Assembly: GCF_000150275.1 (NCBI RefSeq)
Contig: NW_002060976.1
Coordinates: 69,281 to 133,280 of the forward strand
Direction of reading: 5' to 3'
Source: Trichoplax adhaerens
Lineage: Eukaryota; Placozoa; Uniplacotomia; Trichoplacea; Trichoplacidae
DNA length: 64,000 nucleotides
Shown here: one piece after another, positions 39,064 through 51,278 of the stretch
How positions within the stretch are numbered: the first letter of the stretch is position 1
Layout of the letters: each line of letters begins with the position of its first letter
Program-made: the position numbers and the translations under genes
The notes under the pieces: model-generated
Told to the model about the DNA's origin: nothing
The model's input: only the letters and a program-made list of their open reading frames with translations
Database searches by the model: none

Positions 39064-40020
39064 AATCACAGGCAAGTAAAAAGCTACTATTATTTTTAGT
39101 ATAGTTATGGTAAACTGATAATAAATCTAATATAATATCAAAGCATGCTTATTTTTCCTTAAAAGCAAATTGGGCAGCAAACTATGTATATATATATACA
39201 CGGAAATTACCGTCAAAATTATTTTCGAAAGAATCATGTCCTTTTCCTGCTGTTTGAAAATTATACAAAGAAGTAATCAACTTAATCACAAACTAAATGA
39301 TTAGTACGACAAAATTGGTTTACAATTTCAAAAACACTATGATGTTAATAGCTGGAGAATAGCCCTGCGTAGCTAAATATCGGAGTGTACATTGTAAATT
39401 GTCGATCAACTATTTAGTTATATTTAGCAAAGCGTTATTACTGACTGACTGTAAACCGTACCGGTAATGCTTGGAGATACTGTACTTCGCTAGATTATCG
39501 ATGTTCAAAAGTAGCAGAGTACTGATCTACAGTACTCTATATATCTATTAATGATAGAGATAAATATAGGCGACTAGTTCACATATTGACTAATTAATAA
39601 ATAGTCACGGCAGTCTGTTGTACCGTAGGTAGAGAATAATAATAATTGCAGAATTACAGTAGATGTTACCGAGACAGTAATTTCGCAGAAGTTTATATAG
39701 CTGATTATAGTAATTTAGTCTTAAAATTCTGGCTAGAATGGAATATCACTGTGCAGGTTGTTGCTATAAAAAGTTTATGAGTTTACAATTTTAGATGATT
39801 TGGTAGTGCTTTCTAAGATTTTCTAGATATTATATTTTATTTATTACTGCAAACTCAAAAATATGTCTGTGTACTGCCTCACTACTGAGTATCCTCAATC
39901 AATAGTTTTAAAACTCTTATTCGCACAGCATAGTGTACGAATTTGGCTAGTTTATGTTATACACGCGTAAAAAGTTTGTTTGATAATTATCGTGCAACTA
40001 ACTCTTAACTCACTAAAAAG
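39064..40020. other. Non-coding gap
   Basis: No exon recognised. Contains a (TA)n tract near 39184-39200 and several TACAGTA/GTACTG palindromic words at 39455-39540. Confidence 0.45.
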
Positions 40021-42069
40021 CTACAATGGTTCAGTACCTAAAATATCGTCTAATTTCCAATCTTCTATTGTCGCAGGTGGAAAAGAATAAATACAGCTTG
40101 AGCACTTAATATATCTTTCTACAATCTGATTTGGACAAATGGTAACTCCATGGCATTCGGGACACTTAATATAATAATCACACTTAGCATCCTGCCAGCC
40201 GGAAATTTGATTTTCGACTACATTCAGCAACGCACTTCTAAATTTGACATGAGGTTGATCTTCAAGGATTGATTTTAATGCTTTTGCTTTAAACCAATTG
40301 TGCCCATAGTCATGGTTATTATCGGATTGGTAATAGTACTGCAGACCAATGTAAGAATTATTCTTTACAATAATTATTGTATAATTTCTATGTTCTGGTA
40401 AAAATTTGGCATAGTTTTGGTATATGACAACTTTCCATGGTAGCTGAATAGATGATAACAGCTTGTAAAAAATGCAATCAGTAATATAAGGTACTTTTTC
40501 TTGGCTGCAACTCAAATATAGCCAGCTAGAATAAGACAATTCGCTAGAAGAATTTTTTGATTCTGACTTGTAGGGTGACAGTAAATTAGGAATAAAGTAG
40601 TAATCATCATGTTTAGCCGAAATTTCATCTGAAATTCCTCGAAACTGATAAATAATATTGCTTAGCTCCATGGCATGCAATACTTCGTTAATATCCGCGT
40701 TGCTCAGTTGATATTCGCTTGCTGCATATTTAATTGAAGCTTTGGATACAATGCCAGCCTTACTTGCTAATTCATAATAGCTTCTATGCTCACCAGAATT
40801 CGGAAGAATTGCATTTTTATCCCCTAATGATAGAATTGCATCGAGGAATCTTATGAAAAAACTAAAATTGACTATTAGCGCGTCATGATAGTTCTTATTT
40901 GTAGGACAAAATAGCAGATCACCTATGCTGTGTAAGTATTTGAATAAATTCCCAAATTTCATAACTCCAGAATTGTGAATATCAAACATTTCCGCCAAAG
41001 TCGCTTTGTGTTTAATAGGTTTGATTTGCACAGTGCCCATTTTTTTATCATCAATCTTTGACATACTGCGTAATACGGCTGATCCGATATCAATCAAACT
41101 AGTATTTGCGTTTGCATTTATCACAATGGAAGGTATTACTTGAATAAAACCTGCAAGAAGGGTGCATAACTCCTTTAAATTATGGTCATTGTGAAGCGGT
41201 AGCGAACCGTTGTCATCATTAGCACTTGGAGACCATTCCATTACTAATTTTGGACAAAACAAATTTGCTCTATAAGAAGATAATCTTCGGTCTAATATCT
41301 TTATAAATTTATTCCGTCTTTCAAATTGCTCAATTTTATCTAGTTTATCGCCATGGTAGGTAGGAATTATTAGAATTAACGGTAAAGCAAATTTTTCACT
41401 TCGTCCGTCGAAATTAGCAGGAAAGCGCTTCAATTTATAAGTGGGTTCAATAACATTGATTATCCAGTCCTGTATAGATGTAATATATCTACTACCAGGA
41501 TCGTTTAGATTGCTTTCAACCGCTTCACTTAGGTCGATATTGACATCAAATGTTATTATATAGATGTTAGAGTGGAACTTGAAAGGCTGATAATAAATCG
41601 CGTCATGGAAATTCCATATTTTAGCATAAAAGCTAGTACCGTGTTCATTGGATCTAGTTTGTTGCAATAATTGACTTGAGTCTACCACCGTACTGCCATT
41701 CGAGTACCTGTTGCCGTTTGTTTTATTAGATCTATACGAAATATTTTTAACCGTTAATGGAGCACTGCTGGCATAGTGTGGTTGTATATTTGCAGCATCA
41801 TCTGTAGTTTTACTTTGTCTTATGAGCTTATTTACATCAACAATGGCGGGATCAGGATTGGCATTACTGGTATGGGCTCGCCCAGTTAGTAATTTGAATA
41901 TATAAGATTTGCCTTGACATTTCGATCCAATTAACATTATGTTAACAAAACGGATACAACAGTCATTGTTCTCAAAATCATTTCCATGGGATGGCATAGT
42001 TATTTCTGGTAATTGGCGCAACCGTAGAAAGAATTTAAAAATAATAATTAGAAAAATTGAATTGCTCAT
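40021..42069 (-). CDS. ROCO-like GTPase (Roc-COR) with C-terminal zinc ribbon
   Basis: Single-exon frame of 682 codons. Residues 41-55 hold a beta strand and P-loop, LIGSKCQGKS (Walker A GxxxxGKS, 48-55). IWNFHD at 151-156 sits at the switch-II position where Roc domains have W-D-x-x-G-Q, so the usual catalytic glycine/glutamine is replaced. LILIIPTYHGDKLD at 231-244 is the NKxD/THxD base-recognition region. The segment about 340-500 resembles a COR domain (FDIHNSGVMKFGNLFKYLHSIGDLLF). The C-terminus has paired cysteines, C636-x2-C639 and C656-x2-C659 (with C645), typical of a zinc ribbon. No leucine-rich repeats, kinase or death domain are in this frame. The first 24 residues are hydrophobic and include an acceptor-like cag, so ATG 41997 (MPSHGNDF) may be the true start. 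The TPR gene at 43465 lies upstream on the same strand. Confidence 0.72.
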   Translation of the reverse strand: MSNSIFLIIIFKFFLRLRQLPEITMPSHGNDFENNDCCIRFVNIMLIGSKCQGKSYIFKLLTGRAHTSNANPDPAIVDVNKLIRQSKTTDDAANIQPHYASSAPLTVKNISYRSNKTNGNRYSNGSTVVDSSQLLQQTRSNEHGTSFYAKIWNFHDAIYYQPFKFHSNIYIITFDVNIDLSEAVESNLNDPGSRYITSIQDWIINVIEPTYKLKRFPANFDGRSEKFALPLILIIPTYHGDKLDKIEQFERRNKFIKILDRRLSSYRANLFCPKLVMEWSPSANDDNGSLPLHNDHNLKELCTLLAGFIQVIPSIVINANANTSLIDIGSAVLRSMSKIDDKKMGTVQIKPIKHKATLAEMFDIHNSGVMKFGNLFKYLHSIGDLLFCPTNKNYHDALIVNFSFFIRFLDAILSLGDKNAILPNSGEHRSYYELASKAGIVSKASIKYAASEYQLSNADINEVLHAMELSNIIYQFRGISDEISAKHDDYYFIPNLLSPYKSESKNSSSELSYSSWLYLSCSQEKVPYITDCIFYKLLSSIQLPWKVVIYQNYAKFLPEHRNYTIIIVKNNSYIGLQYYYQSDNNHDYGHNWFKAKALKSILEDQPHVKFRSALLNVVENQISGWQDAKCDYYIKCPECHGVTICPNQIVERYIKCSSCIYSFPPATIEDWKLDDILGTEPL

Positions 42070-43464
42070 GATCTAAAATATCTTAGAGAACGTTCCAGAT
42101 GTGATTATGATAGCAATCTGATAAATTAGTGAATGGAATTTAAGAAGAATTAGCAATTACCAATTTAAAACATCTGACAATGGTGCTACAGTTTAATATA
42201 GTAGACATCGATACAAAACTGCTTTAGAATATTATGCTATAATTGCTTGCTAATAAATTTATACCGTACAAAGCAGCAGTAGGAGTAAATTGCAGTGCCA
42301 TTGATGTAATATTTGGGCACATAATTTGATAATTGAAACTGAGAAAATTACAGGACGATCTTCGGTGCTAAATAAAGGAATTACAACAGATTCTATCAAA
42401 TGTACCGTATTAATTCCATAATTGGAGCGTACACTACTGATACTTTAAAATTAAAACGTTTACTAGACAAATGGTTTATAAATGCAAACTACTAAATGTT
42501 CAACGCTACATCACTTCAAGCTTACCAGAAGGCTATAAGACTAATACATAGACGATGCGATATTGTGGAAGTTATTTAAGCACATTCTTGCATGAGTATA
42601 ATGGGATCTTGTATCATTTCTATTACTTATTTATTAACCAAGTTTTTACACGAAGTCTCTGAATCATATTACGGTAGTGAAAAACATCAAGGCATAAATT
42701 CTTATATTAACTCTAACTCGAATTGAGCATAACCTTCTTTGCCATTAAAATCTTACCGATTTCAATTTCCTTCTGTATGGAGCTATTCTTATTCCTCTCT
42801 ACCAAATCTAGCCAAATACAAATTTTACAATATTAGCAGATCAATCGGGAAATTTTTTTAGATATCAATAGATTCCTCTTAGCAATTAAGCATAATAAGA
42901 ATTTACTTAACTTTTTAATTGGAAGTTATGCTAATAAATAGATCATATGATAGTAAATTTAGTTTGATCTTTAGGCTTAATTTGCAAATTAGCTTATCGT
43001 AATTATAATCCTGAAATCGATCGTATAGTAATAGATGAATGACTAAAGGCATCTCTATCTTCAATGATCTATCTACGATTTAACAGAACCTGAGACGTGA
43101 TAGACCTTGGTGTTGTTGAATGAATTAGATATTAAGTAATAAAATAAAATTTTTCCAAGTGATTCTAGTGTTGCTTTAATACCTTGAAGGAAATCTATCG
43201 CACCTTTATAATATCAATTGAAAGTATACTAATATTACTTCTATGTTTCATCTAATTAAGTATGGTGATACTAATTTTACTTAATTTAGTGGTATAGTTG
43301 CATTTCAGAAGCATTCTGATATGGTATCAATCAAATGCTTACTCAGGTGTATTTTATACCATCGGGGTAAATTTTTCATGTAAATTAACTGACTTTTCCA
43401 ACTACCATTAACCATTTAGTCTAGCAATAATCTGTATTTCTGTGATCAATTAAAGACGATTACA
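42070..43464. other. Gap between ROCO-like and TPR genes
   Basis: About 1.4 kb of AT-rich DNA without an exon I can support. It should hold the minus-strand promoter of the ROCO-like gene and the 3' end of the TPR gene transcript. Confidence 0.45.
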
Positions 43465-45417
43465 TTAAACAGTAATCTTTATTCCAGTACCTGGTGATGA
43501 AAGTATTAACTCGGGTGGACTTTTGTGATAATTTGTGCCAATTTTAGTCCTGAAGAAATGTTCCAATGTGCTGTAAACTTTTTCTTCTAACTTTTTTAAA
43601 TCTCCATTATTTTTTGTATTTGGAGTATCATTTTCTTTTATTGCTTTCTCATAATTCCATAATGCACGGACATAGTCCGTGGGTAGCTCATGGATTTCAT
43701 TGATAAGAATATAAATTTTAGCTTTATTGGCGGGTGTTTTTGTTGCATTCAAATACTTTAAGTAGAATTGTTTAGCTTCACGATAACGCTTTAGTAGTTC
43801 TAAGATTGACCCAAAATCTTTAAGTAGACCAAAATTAATGATACTTTCATGCATAATCAGGTTTTCGATTATTTCTTTAGCTTTATAATAATAATTATAA
43901 GCATTTTGAAAATCCTTGAGTAAAAGGTAAATTTTTCCAATTTCATAGTTTGACTTAAAATGGCCTAAACTTATTTTATATTTTTGTTTCTGCCGAATAT
44001 TCAGTGACTTGATATGCAGCCTTAATGCTTCATTAAAGTTTTGGCAATGCTTATTTAGGTTTCCTTCTTGGTAGTACCTTTCAATATTGACCTCTTCATC
44101 ATCTAAGAATTTTTTTCTAATTGCTGTAGATGCCCCTAGTTGTTGTCTAGCTGCCTCAAAATTGCCCTGTAACATATATACTTTTGCAATGCTATCGAAA
44201 ATTTCTGTAATTAGCCTATCTTTATCACTGAAATCACCATGTAAAATTTCTTTTGCTTTATTATAATAATTTAATGCGATATCCATTTCATTCCTCGTAA
44301 AATGGAATTTTCCAATCCCTAGCAAAGATTTACTCTGTTCGATCGTATGCTTATAGCTAAATTTTTCTTGAGAGAAACTTTTTCTAGCTTCATCATAGTA
44401 ATATCGAGAGGAATCATAATCACATTTTTTAAAATATATTTCTCCCAAAATGTTGTTTAACTTCACCTTCAATATTTTGCTGCTTGTATTTGTTACATTC
44501 TTGAAATACAATAATTTTTTATAGTAGTCTTTAGCGTTATCTAAACGATCAGATTCAAAATAAACTTTAGATAAGTATTCAATTGAAGCAACTCTACGCC
44601 AGTTGTTGGAATGAAACAATTTACGTTTCAAATGTTCGGACTTTGAATAATATTTTATTGCTTGCACGTAGTCACTCCATAAATAAAAGATAGTACCAAT
44701 CGTGTCGTTCAGCAACGCCGTTTTTTCAGTATTACTGGTATTTATATGTTTCTTTTTAGAATACTCTAGCGTTTCTATAACGGCATTTAATGCAGCTTTG
44801 TATTGCTTTTGTCCATCACCGAGTAGCCTGTAACACTCAGAACGTGATAAAGGTTTATCCTTACTATCCCAATAGCTTTTTAGTTGAACTTTTAACGAAT
44901 TTATGAGAGCGCTTTCAGCTTCATCCAGTTTATGCTGCCTAATATATAAGTCAGCCATATCGTTCAGGATTTTAGCCTTCAATAGACTTGAGTTTGCTTG
45001 ATCTAGGGATGTCATTGCCTTTTCGAAATTGAACAAACTTTCTTCATACTGTTCTTGCTCCATGAAAATTTTGCCCAGTATATGGTGAGATTCAGCAATT
45101 TGTTCGATTGTGTCTCTTCCTGTAGCTTTTAATAGAGCTCTATTACAATATTGCATAGCTCCTTCAAAATTGAGCTGCTGATATTTAGACTTTGCCAGGC
45201 CCATATATATCTTCCATTTGTTGAGGATAAATTCGTTATCATCGCCCTCATTGGAAGACTTATTAATAATTTTGTACGCCTCTGTATATTTAGAGAAAGC
45301 TTCAGTATACTTTCCTTGATCAAAAAAAGTATTTCCTTCCAGAAGGAAAGATTTCCAGTCTCTATCATGCGGTGTGAAAGTATTCTCTACAACGGATTTA
45401 TTTTGCAAGAATTCCAT
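43465..45417 (-). CDS. Tetratricopeptide repeat (TPR) protein
   Basis: Single-exon frame of 650 codons from ATG 45417 to the stop at 43465. Nearly the whole protein is built from helix-turn-helix TPR units. I count about 13, for example FLLEGNTFFDQGKYTEAFS, ILGKIFMEQEQYEESLFNF, IGTIFYLWSDYVQAIKYYS, LGEIYFKKCDYDSSRYYYD, SIAKVYMLQGNFEAARQQL and NYEIGKIYLLLKDFQNAYNY. Several units are irregular, longer than 34 residues and closer to the kinesin-light-chain/LGN style of about 40. The C-terminal 30 residues are outside the repeats. No catalytic or additional domain is visible, so it is probably a protein-interaction scaffold. Partner unknown. It is the intact relative of the decayed TPR array at 48.1-49.25 kb, though not its close copy. 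Confidence 0.85.
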   Translation of the reverse strand: MEFLQNKSVVENTFTPHDRDWKSFLLEGNTFFDQGKYTEAFSKYTEAYKIINKSSNEGDDNEFILNKWKIYMGLAKSKYQQLNFEGAMQYCNRALLKATGRDTIEQIAESHHILGKIFMEQEQYEESLFNFEKAMTSLDQANSSLLKAKILNDMADLYIRQHKLDEAESALINSLKVQLKSYWDSKDKPLSRSECYRLLGDGQKQYKAALNAVIETLEYSKKKHINTSNTEKTALLNDTIGTIFYLWSDYVQAIKYYSKSEHLKRKLFHSNNWRRVASIEYLSKVYFESDRLDNAKDYYKKLLYFKNVTNTSSKILKVKLNNILGEIYFKKCDYDSSRYYYDEARKSFSQEKFSYKHTIEQSKSLLGIGKFHFTRNEMDIALNYYNKAKEILHGDFSDKDRLITEIFDSIAKVYMLQGNFEAARQQLGASTAIRKKFLDDEEVNIERYYQEGNLNKHCQNFNEALRLHIKSLNIRQKQKYKISLGHFKSNYEIGKIYLLLKDFQNAYNYYYKAKEIIENLIMHESIINFGLLKDFGSILELLKRYREAKQFYLKYLNATKTPANKAKIYILINEIHELPTDYVRALWNYEKAIKENDTPNTKNNGDLKKLEEKVYSTLEHFFRTKIGTNYHKSPPELILSSPGTGIKITV

Positions 45418-47396
45418 TTCAATAATGATATTATTAGCAACTTGTTAAATGGTCGGTCGTAGATAACAAATAGTTTCGGCAAGTTTGCTTCACACAATAT
45501 TAGTGACCTTGCTTATATAGATTTTGAATGATCTTCAATATTGACTTTTAATTAATATTACGCTATTGAAATGGCAATGTACTCAATTAACTGTTGAGAT
45601 TCAAAATTATTTCAATAGAATAGATAAGCATTAGTAGCTTAGCAACGCAACCTTAGGCTTCCTGCTATTCGCCTTATAACCGATAGAAAGTATTATTTAC
45701 ATGAATTATCATCCTAAAACTTCTCCGCTTTTATTTACATTAATAATTCAATAGACCAAGCACACCAATTTGTTTAATTATTTACATTATTTACAAGCAC
45801 TCTATGCGACAGTATCGATTCTTGTAACCACTAGTACACGCCTACCCGTTTCCGCTTTATTGTAGCTGCATCAAACCTTTCGCAAATCATGATTTCATAA
45901 AGGCTGTTGATGATATTATCAAATGTTGTAATGACTGCTACCTTTTCAACTGTCTATTTCTTTTAAAAAATTTTAATCAAAAAGTTACGATTAGAGTATC
46001 TCCAAATATCACAACTAGCTCGGCAGGTCTAGATATTTGCTGATCCTTACACGTTATAGGCAAACTTCGAAGTAGACGTGGAATAAGGAATCTTACAAGA
46101 AGAAACGGCCTGTGTATCAAGGATTGTTAAGGAAGAGCGTATAATAAATACGTGGATAAACATATTTAAAAAGTACACAATACAGGAGTAACTCGTTTTG
46201 GAGAAAAGCCTGTAATAAAGGTTGATTTTTAGAATTCTCTTTCAAGTTTTCATTTTTTAAAACGCATTACACGTAGCTTTTAAAAGTAGTTTAATTTGGT
46301 TTAATTATATTAGAACTTTTCTTAGTGTCCTAGCATATTGTATATTCGACTATTTAATGTAGGTTAAAATTTGGCAACATTTTGTAACATAATTTTGTTA
46401 AGAATTATACAAGTGAGATTATAAAAGAAGTAGTATATTTAGCTAGTATAGTATTCATGCTGTAATTCTGATAAACTGGCAACTCATTTTGGATATAAAA
46501 CGCTTAGAAGTTACGTTCCTTGTGATAAATTACTGTGTGAATCCGATAGTTTTGGTCTAGGTTCTAATTTAAGCATGTTGGTCTGTCTTAGTGTTTTTTA
46601 TAGTTGTATGCCATACTGTATACCGTAGAAGCATACAATTTGTAGTAAAGCTATGATCATTATTAAATGTGTAATATTGGGCAGGGGAGGGAAGGAATTC
46701 AGGAATCCAGGGCATAATTTATGTAATCAAATGTGCTTAATTGCTAATTTTTCAGAATACCATAGGTGATAATTTGATAGTCTGGTACCAGCAACTGTTC
46801 TATACAGTACGTAAAAGGTGGCACACGTTAGTTTAGTAATTAAGTGAAATCTAGAAAGTGGAGTAGGCGATCAAGATTAAGATTTTCCTGAAATGTTAAT
46901 CTTTTAAAGAAATTTCGTGAAAAATGTTATCACAAATAATAAACTGATGCTTTTCCGAACTATGATTTGTGTTGTGCTTTAAAAGCTATTAGTTTCTAAT
47001 AGTTTTTAAGTCCATCATTATAGCGAATCCATATTCTAGGCCCACCTTCTAAGTACTACTGCTGTTTTCCATAGGTTATTTGAAACGAATAAACTCTTTT
47101 TATCTTTTACATTTGGAGTCAACTTATGGAAAGATTGTCGTTAGTGTTATGACAGGAGTGTTGACAGTCAGTGACCTCACTTTCCACTGATGAATTCTAA
47201 TACAGTTTGGCCCATTACCATTGCAGAGTATCGATATTGGCAAGGTTTATGTTTAACTACTGTTGAAGGCAGTTTCGGTGTTACATTTGTGTTTGTAATA
47301 TCTCGGTGACATCATGGGTGAATTACTGAAACTTGAGGTTGCTAGCACTTATGCCAGCCAGATGATCCAGTTTATGCCCTAAATTACCTTTCAGAT
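45418..47396. other. Non-coding gap
   Basis: No exon recognised on either strand. Sequence at about 47316-47396 resembles the intron flanking a CNPY exon near 52.33-52.41 kb (see the relic at 47397). Confidence 0.45.
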
Positions 47397-47500
47397 ATTT
47401 TTATATTTTACCGGCATGAAAGCGGTGTTGAAGGTATTTTCGCGTGCATTATTCTGAATTCCAATAAATTTTACCTTTTTATATCAACTGAAGTTTCAAG
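47397..47500 (-). pseudogene. Decayed copy of a CNPY3/4 exon
   Basis: Sequence with ttttcgcgtgcatt, caataaattttacc and tatatcaactgaagtt closely matches the CNPY exon at 52412-52503 and its flanks (ttttcgcatgcatt, caataaatcttacc, tatatcagtagaagtt). In the minus-strand frame the copy keeps VKFIGIQNNA and then has R where the true gene has the conserved Cys, loses the VHADKK pattern, and has a TGA just before the old donor. The acceptor AG is also lost. Intron sequence on the downstream side is similar too, so it arose by DNA duplication and not by retroposition. Confidence 0.7.
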
Positions 47501-48099
47501 AAAGATTCTATAACGGGTAATAAATTACTTTACATGGAGTATTACCGTAATTAATCTATATTATAATCTTGTTTTAGCTGATTAACTTCTGAAAGATGTA
47601 CTCTTTAACGATTGTAAAATCATCCTTATCTATAGTAATAATTTGTATGAATTTTATACATATTAGAAATAACTTTAAATGGGTTCATTTGAGATGTTAA
47701 GACTCCTTATAATCACTATGTATCAAGTTTCATATTACTTTAATACTGAACAAAGCTTATGCTTGTTTAAAACTAAAACATGTTCCTGTATAACACGTTT
47801 TGACTTCGATGAATTTGTAAATATTGAAACGTGTATAAATTGTCATTTATTTAATATTTAAATTTCCTTATTCATTTTTTATCTTACGGTGTGAAATAAA
47901 GTAATATTTAAATCTAAATCTAAAATGCATAAAGACTTTTCTCTGATTTCACAATAGTATTAACATAATTATATTGGCACCTCTGTTAATTAAATTTTAT
48001 TTATTGCTAGTCATTAGTATTGCATTTAGCAATTATCAACTTTCACAACTACCAACCGATTTTCTTGTCGAAGTTTACTGGATTTAAATAGATATCGTC
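47501..48099. other. Non-coding gap
   Basis: The plus-strand open frame at 47679-47861 has no domain and no splice context. Nothing else seen. Confidence 0.4.
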
Positions 48100-49250
48100 C
48101 ATGCTTTGAGATAAATCCAGTAACATCAGCATGATTAACATGATGAAAGTGTAATAATTATAATTGATATTTCAGCAAATACTCATTCATAAAACGTTAT
48201 AATAATGATTTGCTATACAATTTTTGATATATAATGCTGTAACCACTTATTAATGCTTATGGCACTCTTTATAGGAATAGCAAATATTGCCTGATATGAT
48301 TTTAGTAACATTGAGAAAAATGTGATCAAAATTTGACAATTAAATTCTGAATGATTTCGAATAGATAAAATCGGCGTCTTCATACTTACTTTGGTCGACA
48401 TACATATTTCCTAGATCGTTTTATAACGTAGTAACATCGGGATGATAATCGCTTAAGACTAACTATCTAATTTTAAGAGGCTTCTTATGCATAGCAATAG
48501 CTTCATTATGCTTTCCCTGATGTCCATAGACAGCTCCCATGTTGTTATATAAAGTAGCAACATTGAGATGATTAGCTAAGACCAAGAACCAACTGCTAAA
48601 TTTTGAGTGATTTCTTATATGCTATTATATAATGTAGCAATTTCGGGATGATTATGATCAAGGACTACCTATCTAATTTTGAGCGACTTCTCCAACTTAG
48701 AAATTGCTTCTTCATACTTGCTATGATTCCGTTATAATCGTACAACTTCCACGTTGTTGCACTCGTATAATGTGGCAAGATCAAGATGATCGTGATAAAG
48801 GTCTAACACTAGGATTTTAAGTAATTTCTGATACACAGAAATAGCCTCTTTATACTTGCCATGATCTAAATACACACTTATTAGATTGCTATATAATTTG
48901 GCAACATTGATATCATTATGGCAATCCAATTTTGAATGATTTTTTGTTCAAAGAAATAGCTTCTTCATGCTTACCCTGAGTATTATACACGGCCCCTATG
49001 CTGCTACTATATTATCGAACAGCATTACTAAGGTTGTAAACAAGAACTGATAATCCAATTTTGAACGACTTCTCATACATACAAATAGCTATTCATGCTG
49101 GCTCTGACAATAATTCACTTGTCCTATTTCTTCATGTGAGTTACTACAATCCGGATCTTCCTTACACAAGTACCTTAATTTATATTAATTGACTTGTTAT
49201 AAATATTCAATGCCTCATTCCAATCCCATTGCACTCTTATAATGGCACTA
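48100..49250 (-). pseudogene. Decayed TPR (kinesin-light-chain-like) repeat array
   Basis: The minus strand carries at least five to seven degenerate 42-codon TPR units. Each keeps the signature read as YxxxGKYxEAISxYxKxL. The best is at 48929-48732 (LYSNLISVYLDHGKYKEAIS, then a second unit DLATLYECNNV). Recurrent plus-strand words are agcttcattatgctttccct (48502), gcttcttcatacttgctatg (48705), gcctctttatacttgccatg (48845), gcttcttcatgcttaccctg (48960) and gctattcatgctggctctga (49088). Spacings vary (115-203 bases) and frames shift with stops, so no long frame survives. An old gene of the Nphp3/KLC-type TPR class is the likely source. Confidence 0.75.
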
Positions 49251-51278
49251 TATTTGTATAAACACTTGGCAATCGTCAATTCATCCTTCAGCTTTCACCT
49301 ACTTTTAAAATAATAAGTAAGTTAATGTTGTCGTTATGGTCTAAACCGATACTGGTAAGGTTTCGTCGAAAAATTAGTAAATCTTAGAGTATTAAGCAAC
49401 TTGAGCTGTAGTAAGCTATTAATTCAACAGTACTAATCTTATCTGTGCTTTACAGTTATAATAATAGTAAAGAAAGTAAATAGTTTTACTGAAAATCTAA
49501 ATTGAATAAGAGTTCTGTTAGGAAATCAGGAAATGTATTACTAAATTACGCAGAAGTAAATTATTAATAAACATGAAATGATGACAATAGAGTTTTATAC
49601 GCGTCATTTAAGCTAATACCCACCTATTAGGTATAATAATAATAAACTACTACATGATTTGAAAAATATTATTCTGTGCTACAAATTTGTAATGACATAA
49701 ACTTGGAACTACTACAGAAAAACTAACACTATGGGTCTATTTCAGGTCATCCTGCCTAAAAATCTACCTACTGTATGATATGACTCTGATACCGACGATC
49801 TCCCATCATTAATGCAAGAAAATATGATTGCGAAACATATTATAAAACTTTTAGAATGACAACAGAGATGGTAACTAATTTTTTTATTCCTTAAAGCTTA
49901 CTAAATTGAAATGAGCAATTAACTGACAACTTCTTATCTAGTAATTATATTGACTAATCATGGTAAAACCGCGATAATGTCTACGTTTAGCTTTGCTCAT
50001 GATAAGTGATTGGAGATATTTAATCTGAAATCACTTTAATTATTTATCTTAGACGAAATTCTTCCGTTTAGTGAAAACGGGAGCGTGTATTGATTTGACG
50101 TACTATCACGGAATTTTTGGAGATTAAATTCTGATATTAAGGTTAATTACTAATTAGAATAATTTATTTGTGGAACGGTAGCTAAAGAATTTAGTTTATT
50201 GCTATAGTTGTTGTCACATATATTAGGCACACTCAATATCAAATGCGCACTTTGCTTTAGGTTACTGCATTAGATTTTAACTGAAATCAAATTTTCAATT
50301 GGAAATGTTGTGCACTGCAGTTATAATGATATGATCTGTGCTTCTGATGTACTGTCAAACTGTTATCTGTTATATCATAGATACTGTCAAACTGTTTGAA
50401 AGCATTATACAGTGTGTTAGCTAATAGTATTACTGAATTTACGTGATCCATATGCTTCTTATAATTGATTAACAATTTAAGCTATAAGAAACGCTAGTGC
50501 AAATTTTTGAATAAAAAAACTATAACATATTAATTCAGTACTTCCTATGTAACTATGAAAAATTCGTGCATATCTATTGTGTAGTGTTCGCACAAAATCT
50601 TCTATTCCAGTTTCTAAACCGATACCATTTATCAATGTCTTGAGTCGATTTTATTAATAATAAGGTAGCAAAGCAGGTGGGACAAGATACAGTGTATGGT
50701 ATTTATTAAGGTACAGGATAAGAGGCAGTTCCATGGAATAGGATATACTGGCTGTAGGGGATAATTTAACAACAATACGGTGATTCTTGTGTTCGGACAT
50801 ATAAATAATTATTATATATATATATTAGTAAGGCTCATACTATTTCAGCTTCTTAGATAGTGCTATGACACAATAACCTATGATGAATCAGAGTATTTAC
50901 GAATCTGAATGCATAATGGTCTGACTCTTGCAAATGACCTAAGTAGTAATTTATCCAATTTCTAGAATAAATACGGGGTATGATAAATAAATTAGATTTG
51001 CATAATTTTAAAGAAGGCAGTTAATCTATTATAAGATATGCTATCTTATTCGGAGGCTTATGTGCACTGTAGCGTAAGTGTAGCATAATATCTACTTCAT
51101 TCTAATGCTTAAAACATTTAAATTTTATAAGGGTATCAATTAAGCTCGTATTTATAATCATAAAGGTGTATATATATTATTGTCTAACTGTAAATAATAG
51201 CTGAAGAGGATGAACAATAAAAACAAAAATTAATGGGCATCAATCTACGAAAAACTGGAAATGTGTACTTGGGAATGT
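49251..51278. other. Non-coding gap
   Basis: AT-rich DNA with no exon recognised. A (TA)n tract lies near 50812-50826. The minus-strand open frame at 50287-50475 shows no motif. Confidence 0.45.
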
